From Meconema thalassinum (lineage: Eukaryota; Arthropoda; Insecta; Orthoptera; Tettigoniidae): DNA of 64,000 nucleotides. The notes beneath the pieces were generated by a model, which was given only the letters and a program-made list of their open reading frames with translations, had not been told where the DNA came from and made no database searches. Below, piece after piece: positions 53,250 through 63,021 of the stretch. Both the position numbers and the translations under genes were made by a program. The DNA lies in NCBI GenBank assembly GCA_946902985.2, contig OX336389.2, positions 167,906,704-167,970,703 of the forward strand, read 5' to 3'. Each line of letters starts with the position of its first letter. Positions within the stretch are counted from its first letter, which is position 1.

Positions 53250-56207
53250 ATGGAACTAGAATTACAGAAATTAAATTTTTTAGGTAATGCAAATAATAAT
53301 ACACTAGAATTAACCGAGTGTAACTGTAATACACTTAGCGATTATTATAAGATTAAGGACAGTAAACAGATAATAACCGATACCAGTACACTAAAATGCG
53401 TACACATAAATGCACATAGCATAAAAAAACAAGTTCGATGATAGCCAAATAATGTTAGACAGAATCAAAGGTGTAGATGTCCTAGCAATCTCAGAAAATT
53501 GGTTAACAGAACAAACAAAAATGTTTTTCAATATTAAGAAATATGTTGCATATCGCATAGTTAGAAAGCAAACTGGAGGGGGAGTATCTTTGTATATTTC
53601 AAACAAATGTAGCAGTACCCTTGTAAAGGAAATAAATTCCACCCACAGCATACTGCACATTACTGTGAGAAAAGGCCATCAAGAATACAATATAATCACT
53701 GCTTATAACCCTCATAAAAGCAACATTCCACACTTTCTAACTGATCTCGAAGTAATTATTAGTTCTTACTCAACGAATCCTGTTATGATACTAGGTGATA
53801 CGAATATCGATCTATTATTTGGGGACAGATATACTAGTAGTTATATTAACCTAGTCAAATCATACGGTCTAGTCTTATGTAATACAAAATATCCAACTCG
53901 TGTAACACAAACTAGCTCTACTCGAATTGATCATGTATTGGTGAACGACTGTGACAAAATATGTAATGTCTATAATATTGATAATGATTTGAGTGATCAC
54001 CATTTACTCATCTGTGAAATGAGAAACAAAAAGATTAAACAGGAACTCAATATGTGATGATAGGCCAATAGAAAAGGATAAAATAAACTACAAAAATCTT
54101 AATAAATATTTAATAACTCAAGAATTTGTATGCAATGAAACTAACATCAATGACTACTACAATAAATTCTGTAATTTTATTAATGAAGGAATAGAAGCCT
54201 GTACTATGAAATATACGAATAAGGAGCCAAGTGCCCCACCAATAAAACCCTGGATCACACAAGATCTTTTAGCACTAATACACAGGAAAGATAAGATATA
54301 TACAAAAACCAAAGTTAAAAATCCATCTGCAGAAATTTTAGAAGAATATAAAATTATTAGCAACCAAGTTACAAAACTTAAGAGAAACCTACAAAGAAAC
54401 TACTTTGACCAAAAAATTCAAAATGCAAATAATCAGAGGGAAGTGTGGAGTGTTGTTAATGAGATGTTAAATAGACCAAAGAAGGGGAAAAATGAAATTC
54501 TCAAACTTATAGTCGACGGCACAAATGTCGAAAAAAAAGGAAAATATATGTGATGAAATTAATAAATATTATGTCAATATTGCTAACAGTATATGGGAAA
54601 ATCAAGGAAACGGTTCTACCTCGGACATTACAAGCTATAAAAATACTACTAGCACTAAGACAATCTTTATGTTACCTACTGATGCTAATGAAATACAATC
54701 AATTATAAACTCCCTAAAACACAAAAACAATATAAGTGAGGACAACACTACTAATGTCATGCTACAATTGTGTCTTGAGGGCCTTACACCATATCTTGTC
54801 AAAATAATAAATCTTTCACTGATGACTGGTATATTCCCCGATGCCTGTAAAGTCTCTAGGGTGGTCCCGATCTACAAAAAAGGGGACAAAACCCACCCAT
54901 CAAATTACAGACCCATTAATATTATATCTGCCATCAGCAAGGTTCTAGAAAGCGTTGTTAAACGAAGACTTATGAATTTCTTCATGAAAAATGATTACTT
55001 TGCAAACTGCCAATATGGGTTTATTCCAAATAGAGGAGCTGATAGTGCTATATTTGAAGTAGTAACTGATGTAGAAAAGGCATTAGATGAAAACAAACTA
55101 GCTGCTGGTGTACTAATTGACCTTCAAAAAGCCTTCGATCTGGTTAACCATAAGATTCTCCTTAATAAACTAGAATTTGCAGGCATCAGAGGAGTGGCAC
55201 ATGATTGGTTCAAGAACTACCTCACTAACAGAAAACAATATGTTGCAATCGATAATGTAAAAGGATCTCAAATGAGAATTGACACAGGAGTACCTCAAGG
55301 TTCTGTCTTAGGACCAATTCTTTTCTTGGCCTATATTAATGATATAGTATTATTAGAATTGAAAGACAAGCTTAAACTATTTGCAGATGATATTTTTATA
55401 CTCTATCTGGGAACATCTGAACAGGAAATTATGCTAAATATTAATTATGATCTCAATAAGCTGGTGGATTGGTTGAGAGCACACAAAATGGTTATCAATA
55501 TCACTAAAACAAAATATTTATTCTTCCATAAACCATCATACAAGATTGAAACCACAAACATAGTCAACATAGCCAACAAAGAAATAGAAAGGGTTAAATC
55601 GGCAACATACTTAGGTATCACACTAGATAGTACACTAACCTGGGAAAATCATGTAGAAAATGTAAAACATAAAATCAGCCCTTTAATTGGTATTATTTTC
55701 AGATTAAGATATAGCTGTCTTACTAGCCAACAATTGAAAAATATATACTTTGCTCTGATACATTCACATCTAATGTACATGAATTTCATATGGGGATATT
55801 GTAAGAAGGAGCTGATAAAAGAACTTGAGATACTCCAGAAACGTGCTATAAAATCTATCTTTGGATTACCTTGGCTCACACCCTCAAATGAATTGTACTC
55901 AAGAACTAAAACTATGCCACTGCAAAAACAAATAGCTATGTCAGCAACAGTATTTGTATACAAATTAGAAAACAAATTGATACACACACACATCCATTTT
56001 ACCCATGCAAATGACGTTCATCATTATGCAACAAGAGGAGTAAATCAAATATTCACCAGCCATTCCCAATCCATTAAATTTGGAACTAAAGGAATTATGT
56101 CCTCTATAATAAAAGAATACAACTCGCTACCATTAGGCATAAGGGAAAGTTTCTCTATAAAAACATTTAAGAGGAAAACAAAAGACTTCCTATTAAGGAA
56201 TGAATAG
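53250..56207 (+). pseudogene. LINE ORF2: endonuclease and RT, three frameshifts
   Basis: The gene is readable across three frames: 53250-53441, 53452-54057, 54206-54553 and 54525-56207. Breaks lie at an A7 run (53423-53429), near 54050, and at an A8 run (54530-54537). The endonuclease part has CVHINAHS, AISENWL, ILGDTNIDLL, HVLVNDC and SDHHLL (metal-dependent EEP type). The RT part has RPINIISAISKVLE, DLQKAFDLVNHKIL, TGVPQGSVLGPILF and FADD (288 in the last frame), then the C-terminal region. Apart from the breaks the sequence is well preserved, so the damage is recent or some breaks are sequence errors. Confidence 0.85.
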
Positions 56208-56385
56208 CCAATGTACAATAGCCTTAAGCAATGCAATGTATCATACCGTATTATCTCTGTAAAGTTAGTCACTAGCAATCTAAGTTACTATTAAACTAAA
56301 CAATAATGTTACAAAAATTATATATATGCCATGCTGTAACTATGTTACTTGATTGTCCCTAACACGAGCTCAGGCTCATTGGGAC

Positions 56386-57214
56386 CTATGTAAATAAATA
56401 AATAAATAAATAAAAGTAACACTTCACAACTCGAGAATAGTTGGAGCGACAGATGAACACTAAATACACGTTGTAAGCATGGACCAGAACTGCGAAGTGC
56501 GCGCTGTGTAACAGGAAGTGATAAGTCAACGGGAGGCGGATAAGCCTGGTGCGCTGGCCGGCCGAGTCGTGAGAGAGACTCACTGTAACACTTCGATACT
56601 TTTTTGCGCAGTTGTAGAGTAACTTCCTCAGAGAGAACAGGTCGTCCGCTGAACGTATGAGACGTTTCTTGTTTTGGATTTGTACTTGTCCCCGCAATTT
56701 CATTGCATTTACCCCCTGCTTGTCTGCACTAAAATACACAAATTCACTTGGTTTTAACATGGATATGTTCAGTACATTGGGCTGCAGGTCAAGCCAGAAT
56801 GTGCGTGATACAGAAAGTGTGACGGTCTACCACGCACCTTGTCCCTAAGCGGCCGCGTGCAGATATTACCCGCATCTCACTGCTGTGATGTTTCTCAATA
56901 CGCTGCCGAAGTGACGCGCCTAGCAACCACATGGGCGCAGCCACATTGGACCCAAACAACTGGTTGCTAGCTTTTTATATACAGGAAGCTGCATTTACGC
57001 TGCGCAGCGTCTTGAATTTTGTTAATAAAAATGTGTAATACGCGTGAAATAAGGCAAACGCCTCCCGTGAAGATCATCTACAGTGTTGGAACTACAAAAT
57101 ATAAGTGAAATTTTATGGATAAAATACGAGAATTTTGCGAGATAGTATGAATAAAGTTGACCTCACTCTTGAGGCAAGAATTGCATGGCGGGTACTGCAA
57201 ATTATAAATATTTA
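56386..57214. repeat. Right repeat block beyond LINE, no gene
   Basis: It contains the partners of the left block (56502-56592 inverted; 56755-56884 direct). A 124-codon minus-strand frame (56386-56760, YFSADKQGVNAMKLRG, LIRSADDLFSL) has no family I recognise and overlaps the LINE tail. 56885-57214 shows nothing identifiable. Confidence 0.45.
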
Positions 57215-57229
57215 TCATACATACATACA

Positions 57230-57260
<31 letters not shown>

Positions 57261-57343
57261 TTATTGACGGCTTCGACCATTTTCTTTTATACAACATAAA
57301 AGACATTAAGAGTAATACAAAGTAAGGTACCCTACTATTACAA

Positions 57344-60259
57344 TCAACTATATTCATACAGATTGTCTAATGAATAGGAAAACAGATATTTTCTCAGGGG
57401 TCTTTCATCGGTATTGAACAGGTCTATGTTGACCCCATTAGAGATTCGCATCATTCTGTCAATGGGACTATTTAGACCATAATTAGTTGGGTGCCAGTTT
57501 GTTTCAAAGACATGATGCTTGCGCATCGAACGGGGTGGCACATATATATTGATTTCATTTAGTAATTCTGGGCAGTTTATGTGAGAGTTTAAAATTTTGT
57601 ACATATTAAGAATATAAAAATTTTCACGACGGGATTTAAGAGTTGGCAGCTTCAATTGCATCATTACTTCAGTGTAGTTATGATTCGTTATTGGGTGTAG
57701 GAAACGATATGCATAAATTCGTAGGAATTTGTGTTGTACTTTCTCTAAACTCTCAATTTGTGTTTTATTGAAAGGGCTCCAAATCGGTGTACAATATTCA
57801 ATTAAGGGTCTGACAAGGGTCAAGTACAGTAGGAAATATATATTAGAGTCACAAAATTCCTTGGAATAACGAGTTATGCAACCTAATCTCTGCAAGGCCT
57901 TTTTTTTAATATTTACCATATGCTCATTAAAATTAAGCGTGTCTGAGAATTTTACTCCCAGGTCACAAATACTTCTAACAGCATGAAGTGGAGTAGACGA
58001 TAGAAAGTGATAAGAGAATTCAATATTCTGTTTCTTCTTTGAGAATCTGACTAGTTTACATTTAGTTTCATTGAGCAGTAACCCATTTAAAGAACAATAC
58101 TCCTCTAGACGCCAAAGTTCTTCCTGAAGAAGTATACAGTCCTGTAGAGATTGAACTTTCATAAAGAACTTTGTATCATCGGCTAACAGGAGGATTTTGG
58201 CATGTTTGAAAACTGTATTGATATCATTAATAAAGATTAGAAATAACAAAGGAGAAAGATGGGCACCTTGCGGAACACCAGAAGAGACAACTATTGGTTG
58301 AGATAAGAAATTAAGTATTTTGACAATCTGAGTTCTGCCTTCTAAATATGAGGACAGCCATGATAATAGAGGGCTTTGTATACCATAAGATTGTAATTTT
58401 GAAAGAAGAATTTTATGGTCGAGAGAGTCGAAGGCTTTGGCTAGATCAGTGTAGATGCAGTCCACTTGATTGTGCTCTTCTACTGCTTTCAGTAAGTACT
58501 CCAAATAAACTAGGAGATTTGTACATGTTGAACGACCTGGCATAAAGCCATGCTGTTGTTCAATTATGTAGGAGGAAAATCGGGGTGTAATTTTGTCAGT
58601 AATTATAGATTCAAATAATTTGGGTATAAAGGACAATTTACAAACAGCTCTATAATTTTTAACATTGGATTTGTCACCACATTTCAAGACAGGAGTTACA
58701 TAGCTACTCTTCCATCTATCAGGAAATTTACCAGTTCCAAGAGAGAGGTTAAATAAGATGAATAATGGTTCTGTTATAATGAATCGACAAGATTTTAATA
58801 GAATTGGTGGGAGACCATCAGGACCAAATGATTTGTTATTTGAGAGTTTCTCTAATTTGTTATAAATATCACTCTTTTCAACCTGGCAGGTGGAGACGTT
58901 AATAGAGTAAGGAGTTTCAAATTTTTGGGTGTTAACGATTGGTGCCTTATAGACTGAGGAGAAATGTTTAGCAAAAAGATTGACAATACCTGGTCCATCA
59001 CTTTCATTCACATTGTCAAGATAAACTGTACCAGGAATACCTTTATCATTCTTTTTTGTCTTGATAAAAGCCCAAAAGCTTTTTGGGTCGCTGTATAGAT
59101 TAGATCTAATTTTGTTTAAATATTCAGTATAACATAGTTTAGACAAGTGTTTACATTTGGCTCTAAGCTCCGAGAAAGCATAATAATCATGAGTGCTGCC
59201 CGACTTTTTGTATAAGGCATGGGTCGCTTTCTTCTGTAAGACAATGGCTCTTAGTTCACTGTTAAACCACTGTGGGAAACATGGGTCCTTATAATAAGCA
59301 AGAGGAATAAATCTATCAATGCCTTCATATAGAATAGAGTAAAAAATGCTTACAGCAGAATTTATATCTTGTTCCTTCAATGCAGAGCTCCAGTCTATTG
59401 TAGCTAAGTAATTATTGAGACCGATATAATTACCTTTATCAAAATTGTGATAACTATAATTACTTGAAAGAGGTTGATGATCAACCGCCAACTTAAAATC
59501 AATATCTAGAGGAGGGTGGTACTTATCCTCAGGAATTAGAATATCTATGCTAGGGTTAACAGTTAAGGAAAAATTGGAGAATATTAAATCTAGATTACGG
59601 TTAAGAATATTTGGAATGTTATTAAACTGATATAAGTTTAGATAGCAAAAGGAGTCAATAATTTGTTCTGATTTGTCAGTATTAATTCCACATGGGAGGA
59701 ACCCCATACAGTCTTCATTTGATTGAAACCATGTTATATTCGGGAGATTGTAATCGCCCATTAACAGAAAATGGCAATTTTCATTTTGAGATTCCAATAT
59801 GTCTTCAACTGTAATGGTATGCTCTATGTACTTTTGCAATTCTAAGCTTGGTGATAGATATACAGAGCCTAGAATGAATGTTTGGTCATGAATTTGGACT
59901 TCAACAAAGACTTGTTCAACAGATTTAATTTTTAGGGATATTAGTTTAGATTTGTGAGTTTTCCTGATTGCAATTAAGACACCACCTCCTGATTCTAATT
60001 CACTAGCATCTATGGAACGATCACAACGATAAACATCATATTGATCTAGAGCTAACTCACCGTTACCTATGGTTTCACAAAGGTTAGATTCAGTAAGGAT
60101 TATGAAATCGTAATTCGCCATATTAATTGATTGAGAAAGAACAGTTAATTTTGACCTTAGTCCATTTACATTCTGATAATAACCACTGATATTAATATCT
60201 TTAGATGAAGAACTATTCCTTTGTGTTGTCTTGTTTATTTGGTGAGTGGGCAAAACCAT
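57344..60259 (-). CDS. CR1-like ORF2: endonuclease and reverse transcriptase
   Basis: 971 aa, uninterrupted. Endonuclease: YYQNVNGLRSK, ILTESNL, LLMGDYNLPNITW and DHQPLSSN. Linker with SFWAFIKTKK. RT: NNKSFGPDGLPPILLKSC, KLFESIITDKI, QHGFMPGRSTCTNLL, YTDLAKAFDSLDHKIL, SGVPQGAHLSPLLFL and LLADDTKFF. The catalytic Asp pair is 694-695; the residue before ADD is Leu where Tyr is usual. The ATG at 60257-60259 overlaps the end of ORF1 by 25 nt in the -1 frame, inside a T6A slippery run. Target-primed reverse transcription is its expected activity. It carries no separate RNase H domain that I can see. Confidence 0.9.
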   Translation of the reverse strand: MVLPTHQINKTTQRNSSSSKDINISGYYQNVNGLRSKLTVLSQSINMANYDFIILTESNLCETIGNGELALDQYDVYRCDRSIDASELESGGGVLIAIRKTHKSKLISLKIKSVEQVFVEVQIHDQTFILGSVYLSPSLELQKYIEHTITVEDILESQNENCHFLLMGDYNLPNITWFQSNEDCMGFLPCGINTDKSEQIIDSFCYLNLYQFNNIPNILNRNLDLIFSNFSLTVNPSIDILIPEDKYHPPLDIDFKLAVDHQPLSSNYSYHNFDKGNYIGLNNYLATIDWSSALKEQDINSAVSIFYSILYEGIDRFIPLAYYKDPCFPQWFNSELRAIVLQKKATHALYKKSGSTHDYYAFSELRAKCKHLSKLCYTEYLNKIRSNLYSDPKSFWAFIKTKKNDKGIPGTVYLDNVNESDGPGIVNLFAKHFSSVYKAPIVNTQKFETPYSINVSTCQVEKSDIYNKLEKLSNNKSFGPDGLPPILLKSCRFIITEPLFILFNLSLGTGKFPDRWKSSYVTPVLKCGDKSNVKNYRAVCKLSFIPKLFESIITDKITPRFSSYIIEQQHGFMPGRSTCTNLLVYLEYLLKAVEEHNQVDCIYTDLAKAFDSLDHKILLSKLQSYGIQSPLLSWLSSYLEGRTQIVKILNFLSQPIVVSSGVPQGAHLSPLLFLIFINDINTVFKHAKILLLADDTKFFMKVQSLQDCILLQEELWRLEEYCSLNGLLLNETKCKLVRFSKKKQNIEFSYHFLSSTPLHAVRSICDLGVKFSDTLNFNEHMVNIKKKALQRLGCITRYSKEFCDSNIYFLLYLTLVRPLIEYCTPIWSPFNKTQIESLEKVQHKFLRIYAYRFLHPITNHNYTEVMMQLKLPTLKSRRENFYILNMYKILNSHINCPELLNEINIYVPPRSMRKHHVFETNWHPTNYGLNSPIDRMMRISNGVNIDLFNTDERPLRKYLFSYSLDNLYEYS

Positions 60260-61851
60260 AAAAAATCTTCATTTCGGGTGGCTGTCTTTTTCTTTCTGCA
60301 GGACATGCGAACCGAGCTACAACCTGGTTGTGCATTTGTTGATATGTCAATGTCCTTGATTGCATCAGAGATCATTACTTGACTTCCTGATTCACGTTGG
60401 TAGGTGAGATCACTTTCCAGGTTAATACATTTTTCTGCCTTCTCATTACTGTCCAAACTTGGTTCAAACTGGAGAGGGATGGCTGTTCCCTTGGAATGTA
60501 AGATAGAGTGCATCCAATCAGCTAATATGCTACTTAACTCAGATTTCCCCCTAGAGTTTAAATGGAGCCCATGCCTAGTGTAACAATTCCTAGGCAATTT
60601 AATATCAAGAAATGTACAGTTAGGGTGGTATTTCGTCAATATTTTAAGTTTTTTGTTAGTCTTCCTAATTTCAGTGTTTACACATGACGTTGGTATTAAG
60701 TCATACCTGTGTGGAAGGCCAATCACAGCAACGTTTGTTCCTAATAGGGTTGGCAGTACATTTCGTAGAGTTTGAACTACGTCATTTGCCTCATTCTCGT
60801 ACACGTTGTTGGCTCCACCCCATATAACAAGACAGTCCTCACGGGATAAATTATATGTAACGTTTATGCTTCCTTCCAAAACACTATCTAACTTTGCACC
60901 AGGTCGTGTGATGCCCAGAACTTGACATTTGTTGCTGTCAGTGTTTATATTAAGCTTCGGAGCAAGACCCTTGCCGTGGCTGTCACTTAGGATAATTAAC
61001 TTCGATTTCTTCGGCATAGGTGAGATTTGGTACATATCTGTTTGCTGATGTTTTGGAACATGATTATGAGGTTCGCTCATATCCTGTGTTGCAGATAATA
61101 CTTCCTCCCTCTCATCCTCTAGCAAGCTAAATCTATTTTGCAGTCTCAACTGTGAATGCTCTTTAGTCATGCTTTTTAAAGGCCTATGCATTTTTGCGGT
61201 GGATTTTACCAACCTCCAGTCGTTGATTTCAGGAAATGATTCCATGTATTTCGGATTTGTTTGGGTCATCAGATCATTATCTTTGTTATAAAATGTGTTT
61301 GATCTACTCTTGGCATTCTGAGTATCGAATGCATTATTAGCAGAAGGTCTTATTAGTGCTTTTTTAGGTTGTTCATTTCGGACTAGTTGTATATCCGTTT
61401 GTTGAACTCGTGGTTGAACTTGGGCCTCCAAAAGAGTCATTTTTCTTAGTAGTTGGGACGTCATGCCTTCCATAGAGTCTTTTATATATTTCACATCATC
61501 TTTAATTTCTGTGCAAGTTTGTTTGTTTCCATCTATGAAGTTCTTCAATTTATCGTCTTGGCCTGCGGATGTAGCAATTCCAAAATTAACTAATAGATGT
61601 CTGCATTTACTACACATCCAAAAGAGACTACTTCTCTTCAGCTTCAATGCATTGAATTCTGTTGCTGATAGACCAGCGCAGTCTTTATGATACCATTGTC
61701 TGCAGTTGCCAACACATCCAACAGCGCTGTCAACATCAGTAAATGATTTATTGCACTCTTGGCAAATCGTGTTATTATCTTTGGTTTTTCCTGACGTCAT
61801 ATTGGAATGAAACTTTGGTGACGTTCTACACTCTCCTTTATTCCTTGACAA
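60235..61851 (-). CDS. CR1-like ORF1 with PHD finger and SGNH/esterase domain
   Basis: 538 aa. PHD-like C4HC3 finger: Cys 30, 33, 46, 50, His 55, Cys 58, Cys 80 and 83 (WYHKDC, WMCSKC). A middle region of about 200 residues is low in predicted structure (Q/N/S-rich). Residues about 285-440 form an SGNH-hydrolase-like domain: block I LSDSHGKGL (Ser 291), block III WGGANNV (Asn 348), block V RHGLHLN (His 430). In active enzymes block V usually has Asp three residues before the His; here that position is His 427, so catalysis is doubtful. Such esterase-like ORF1 domains are known in CR1/L2-type LINEs. The first few codons (MSRNKGECR) could be preceded by no other ATG in frame. Confidence 0.88.
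   Translation of the reverse strand: MSRNKGECRTSPKFHSNMTSGKTKDNNTICQECNKSFTDVDSAVGCVGNCRQWYHKDCAGLSATEFNALKLKRSSLFWMCSKCRHLLVNFGIATSAGQDDKLKNFIDGNKQTCTEIKDDVKYIKDSMEGMTSQLLRKMTLLEAQVQPRVQQTDIQLVRNEQPKKALIRPSANNAFDTQNAKSRSNTFYNKDNDLMTQTNPKYMESFPEINDWRLVKSTAKMHRPLKSMTKEHSQLRLQNRFSLLEDEREEVLSATQDMSEPHNHVPKHQQTDMYQISPMPKKSKLIILSDSHGKGLAPKLNINTDSNKCQVLGITRPGAKLDSVLEGSINVTYNLSREDCLVIWGGANNVYENEANDVVQTLRNVLPTLLGTNVAVIGLPHRYDLIPTSCVNTEIRKTNKKLKILTKYHPNCTFLDIKLPRNCYTRHGLHLNSRGKSELSSILADWMHSILHSKGTAIPLQFEPSLDSNEKAEKCINLESDLTYQRESGSQVMISDAIKDIDISTNAQPGCSSVRMSCRKKKTATRNEDFLWFCPLTK
60259..60265 (-). promoter_or_regulatory. T6A slippery heptamer at ORF1/ORF2 overlap
   Basis: The minus strand reads T TTT TTA in the ORF1 phase (codons GAT TTT TTA). 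ORF2 is in the -1 frame and its ATG uses the last A of the heptamer. U UUU UUA is an efficient -1 frameshift signal in retroviruses, so either -1 shifting or termination-reinitiation could link the ORFs. Confidence 0.6.
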
Positions 61852-62662
61852 CCCCTTGGACCACGAGTATGCTCAGTCTGTGCAAATATTCTCACTGTTT
61901 CCGTACCTATATGACAAGCAATACAGAATGGCGATTTCCTGTATTTCGTACTAATCGTATTTATAATTACTAGTAGCGGTCTATACTAGATCACTATACT
62001 TGCCAATGTGCACACGAAATCAGTGTAAACAAAACTAGTCACACAGCACTTTCGAGCATTTAACAGCAATCAATAATCATTTGAACACATATAATATCAA
62101 CCAGTCTTCCTTAACATGACTTGTCAATTCAAGGCCTTCTGAACAAGTTGTAGTAGCCATGACGCCATCTACCAATATTTACAATCTGCATGTGGATTAT
62201 AAGATAGATACTCGGAACGCATACAGTAAAACTTGGTAAATAATGATTCTTTGTACTCTTTACTAATTGTTCTACAACTGTACTTACACTTGCAAACACT
62301 ATCTTGTGAAGGTTTCTTGGCTGCAACATGCTTTCCTGACGAAGTAGTATAAGGCATTCCTTGCACTTTGTTTTCTCATCGTATTCTTTCCTGCTGTCTC
62401 CTTATCGGTGGCATGCAATGAAAACAGTACTGACATACAGTATGTATACTGACACAATACATAGGAGAAAACCAGTCGGTAAATGCTAGCACAAAAAGTC
62501 CAGGAACACAATCACCTGTATTATTTGTTGTCCTTAAACTTATTAATGGCACTTCATCATGGTGTTTTGACTGAACACTAACACGATTAATCAAGTACAG
62601 AAGACACTAATATACAATACTACGTAGTACATAAACACACACACACATCATTTGGTGGATAG
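61852..62662. other. LINE 5' UTR or intergenic, no gene
   Basis: No credible ORF. Part may be the 5' untranslated region of the CR1-like element; its start cannot be placed. Confidence 0.4.
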
Positions 62663-62674
62663 AGTATATCTAAT

Positions 62675-63009
62675 GAAAATGAAAATCCACAGCCTGTTTC
62701 CAGTCTCCGACCGGGTCAGGAATGGAATGAATGAAGCCCCCATCTAGCGGCGAGGATTTGAACTGTGCCGGCTGCCGAGGCCTGACGCACTCCTCTGGGT
62801 CAATGATTAAATGAATGACAGATGAAATGAAATGATAGTGGAGAGTGTTGCTGGAATGAAATTGTGACAGGGAAAACCGGAGTACCCGGAGAAAAACCTG
62901 TCTGCCTCCGTTTTGTCCAGCACAGATCTCACATGGAGTGACCGGGATTTGAACCACGGACCCAGCGGTGAGAGGCCGGCATGCTGCCGCCTAAGCCACG
63001 GAGGCTTTT
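62675..63009 (-). repeat. SINE family A, copy 3
   Basis: Reverse-oriented copy of 50479-50810 flanked by the perfect 12-bp duplication AGTATATCTAAT (62663-62674 and 63010-63021), which proves insertion by target-primed reverse transcription. The head on the minus strand has GCCTCCGTGGCTTAGGCGG and CCGTGGTTCAAATCCCGG. Confidence 0.95.
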
Positions 63010-63021
63010 AGTATATCTAAT

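Larger units (their letters stand above)
52013..56415 (+). mobile_element. Non-LTR retrotransposon with PHD-ORF1 (ORF2 broken)
   Basis: About 4.4 kb. A 5' leader, ORF1 (52333-53208), a frameshifted ORF2 (53250-56207), a short 3' UTR (ACACGAGCTCAGGCTCATTG, GGGACCTATG) and a simple (TAAA)n tail (56391-56415). The endonuclease/RT order and the PHD-type ORF1 fit the CR1/Jockey-like part of the LINE tree; the clade is not certain. The 5' limit is inferred from where the transposase relic stops. Confidence 0.85.
57215..61851 (-). mobile_element. CR1-like non-LTR retrotransposon, apparently intact ORFs
   Basis: About 4.6 kb or more on the minus strand: ORF1 (60235-61851), ORF2 (57344-60259), a short 3' UTR and a (TATG)n tail (57215-57260 on the plus strand as CATA repeats). 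Both ORFs are uninterrupted. A PHD-type finger plus SGNH/esterase domain in ORF1 is characteristic of CR1/L2-like elements. The 5' end is not determined and may extend to about 62600. Confidence 0.88.
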
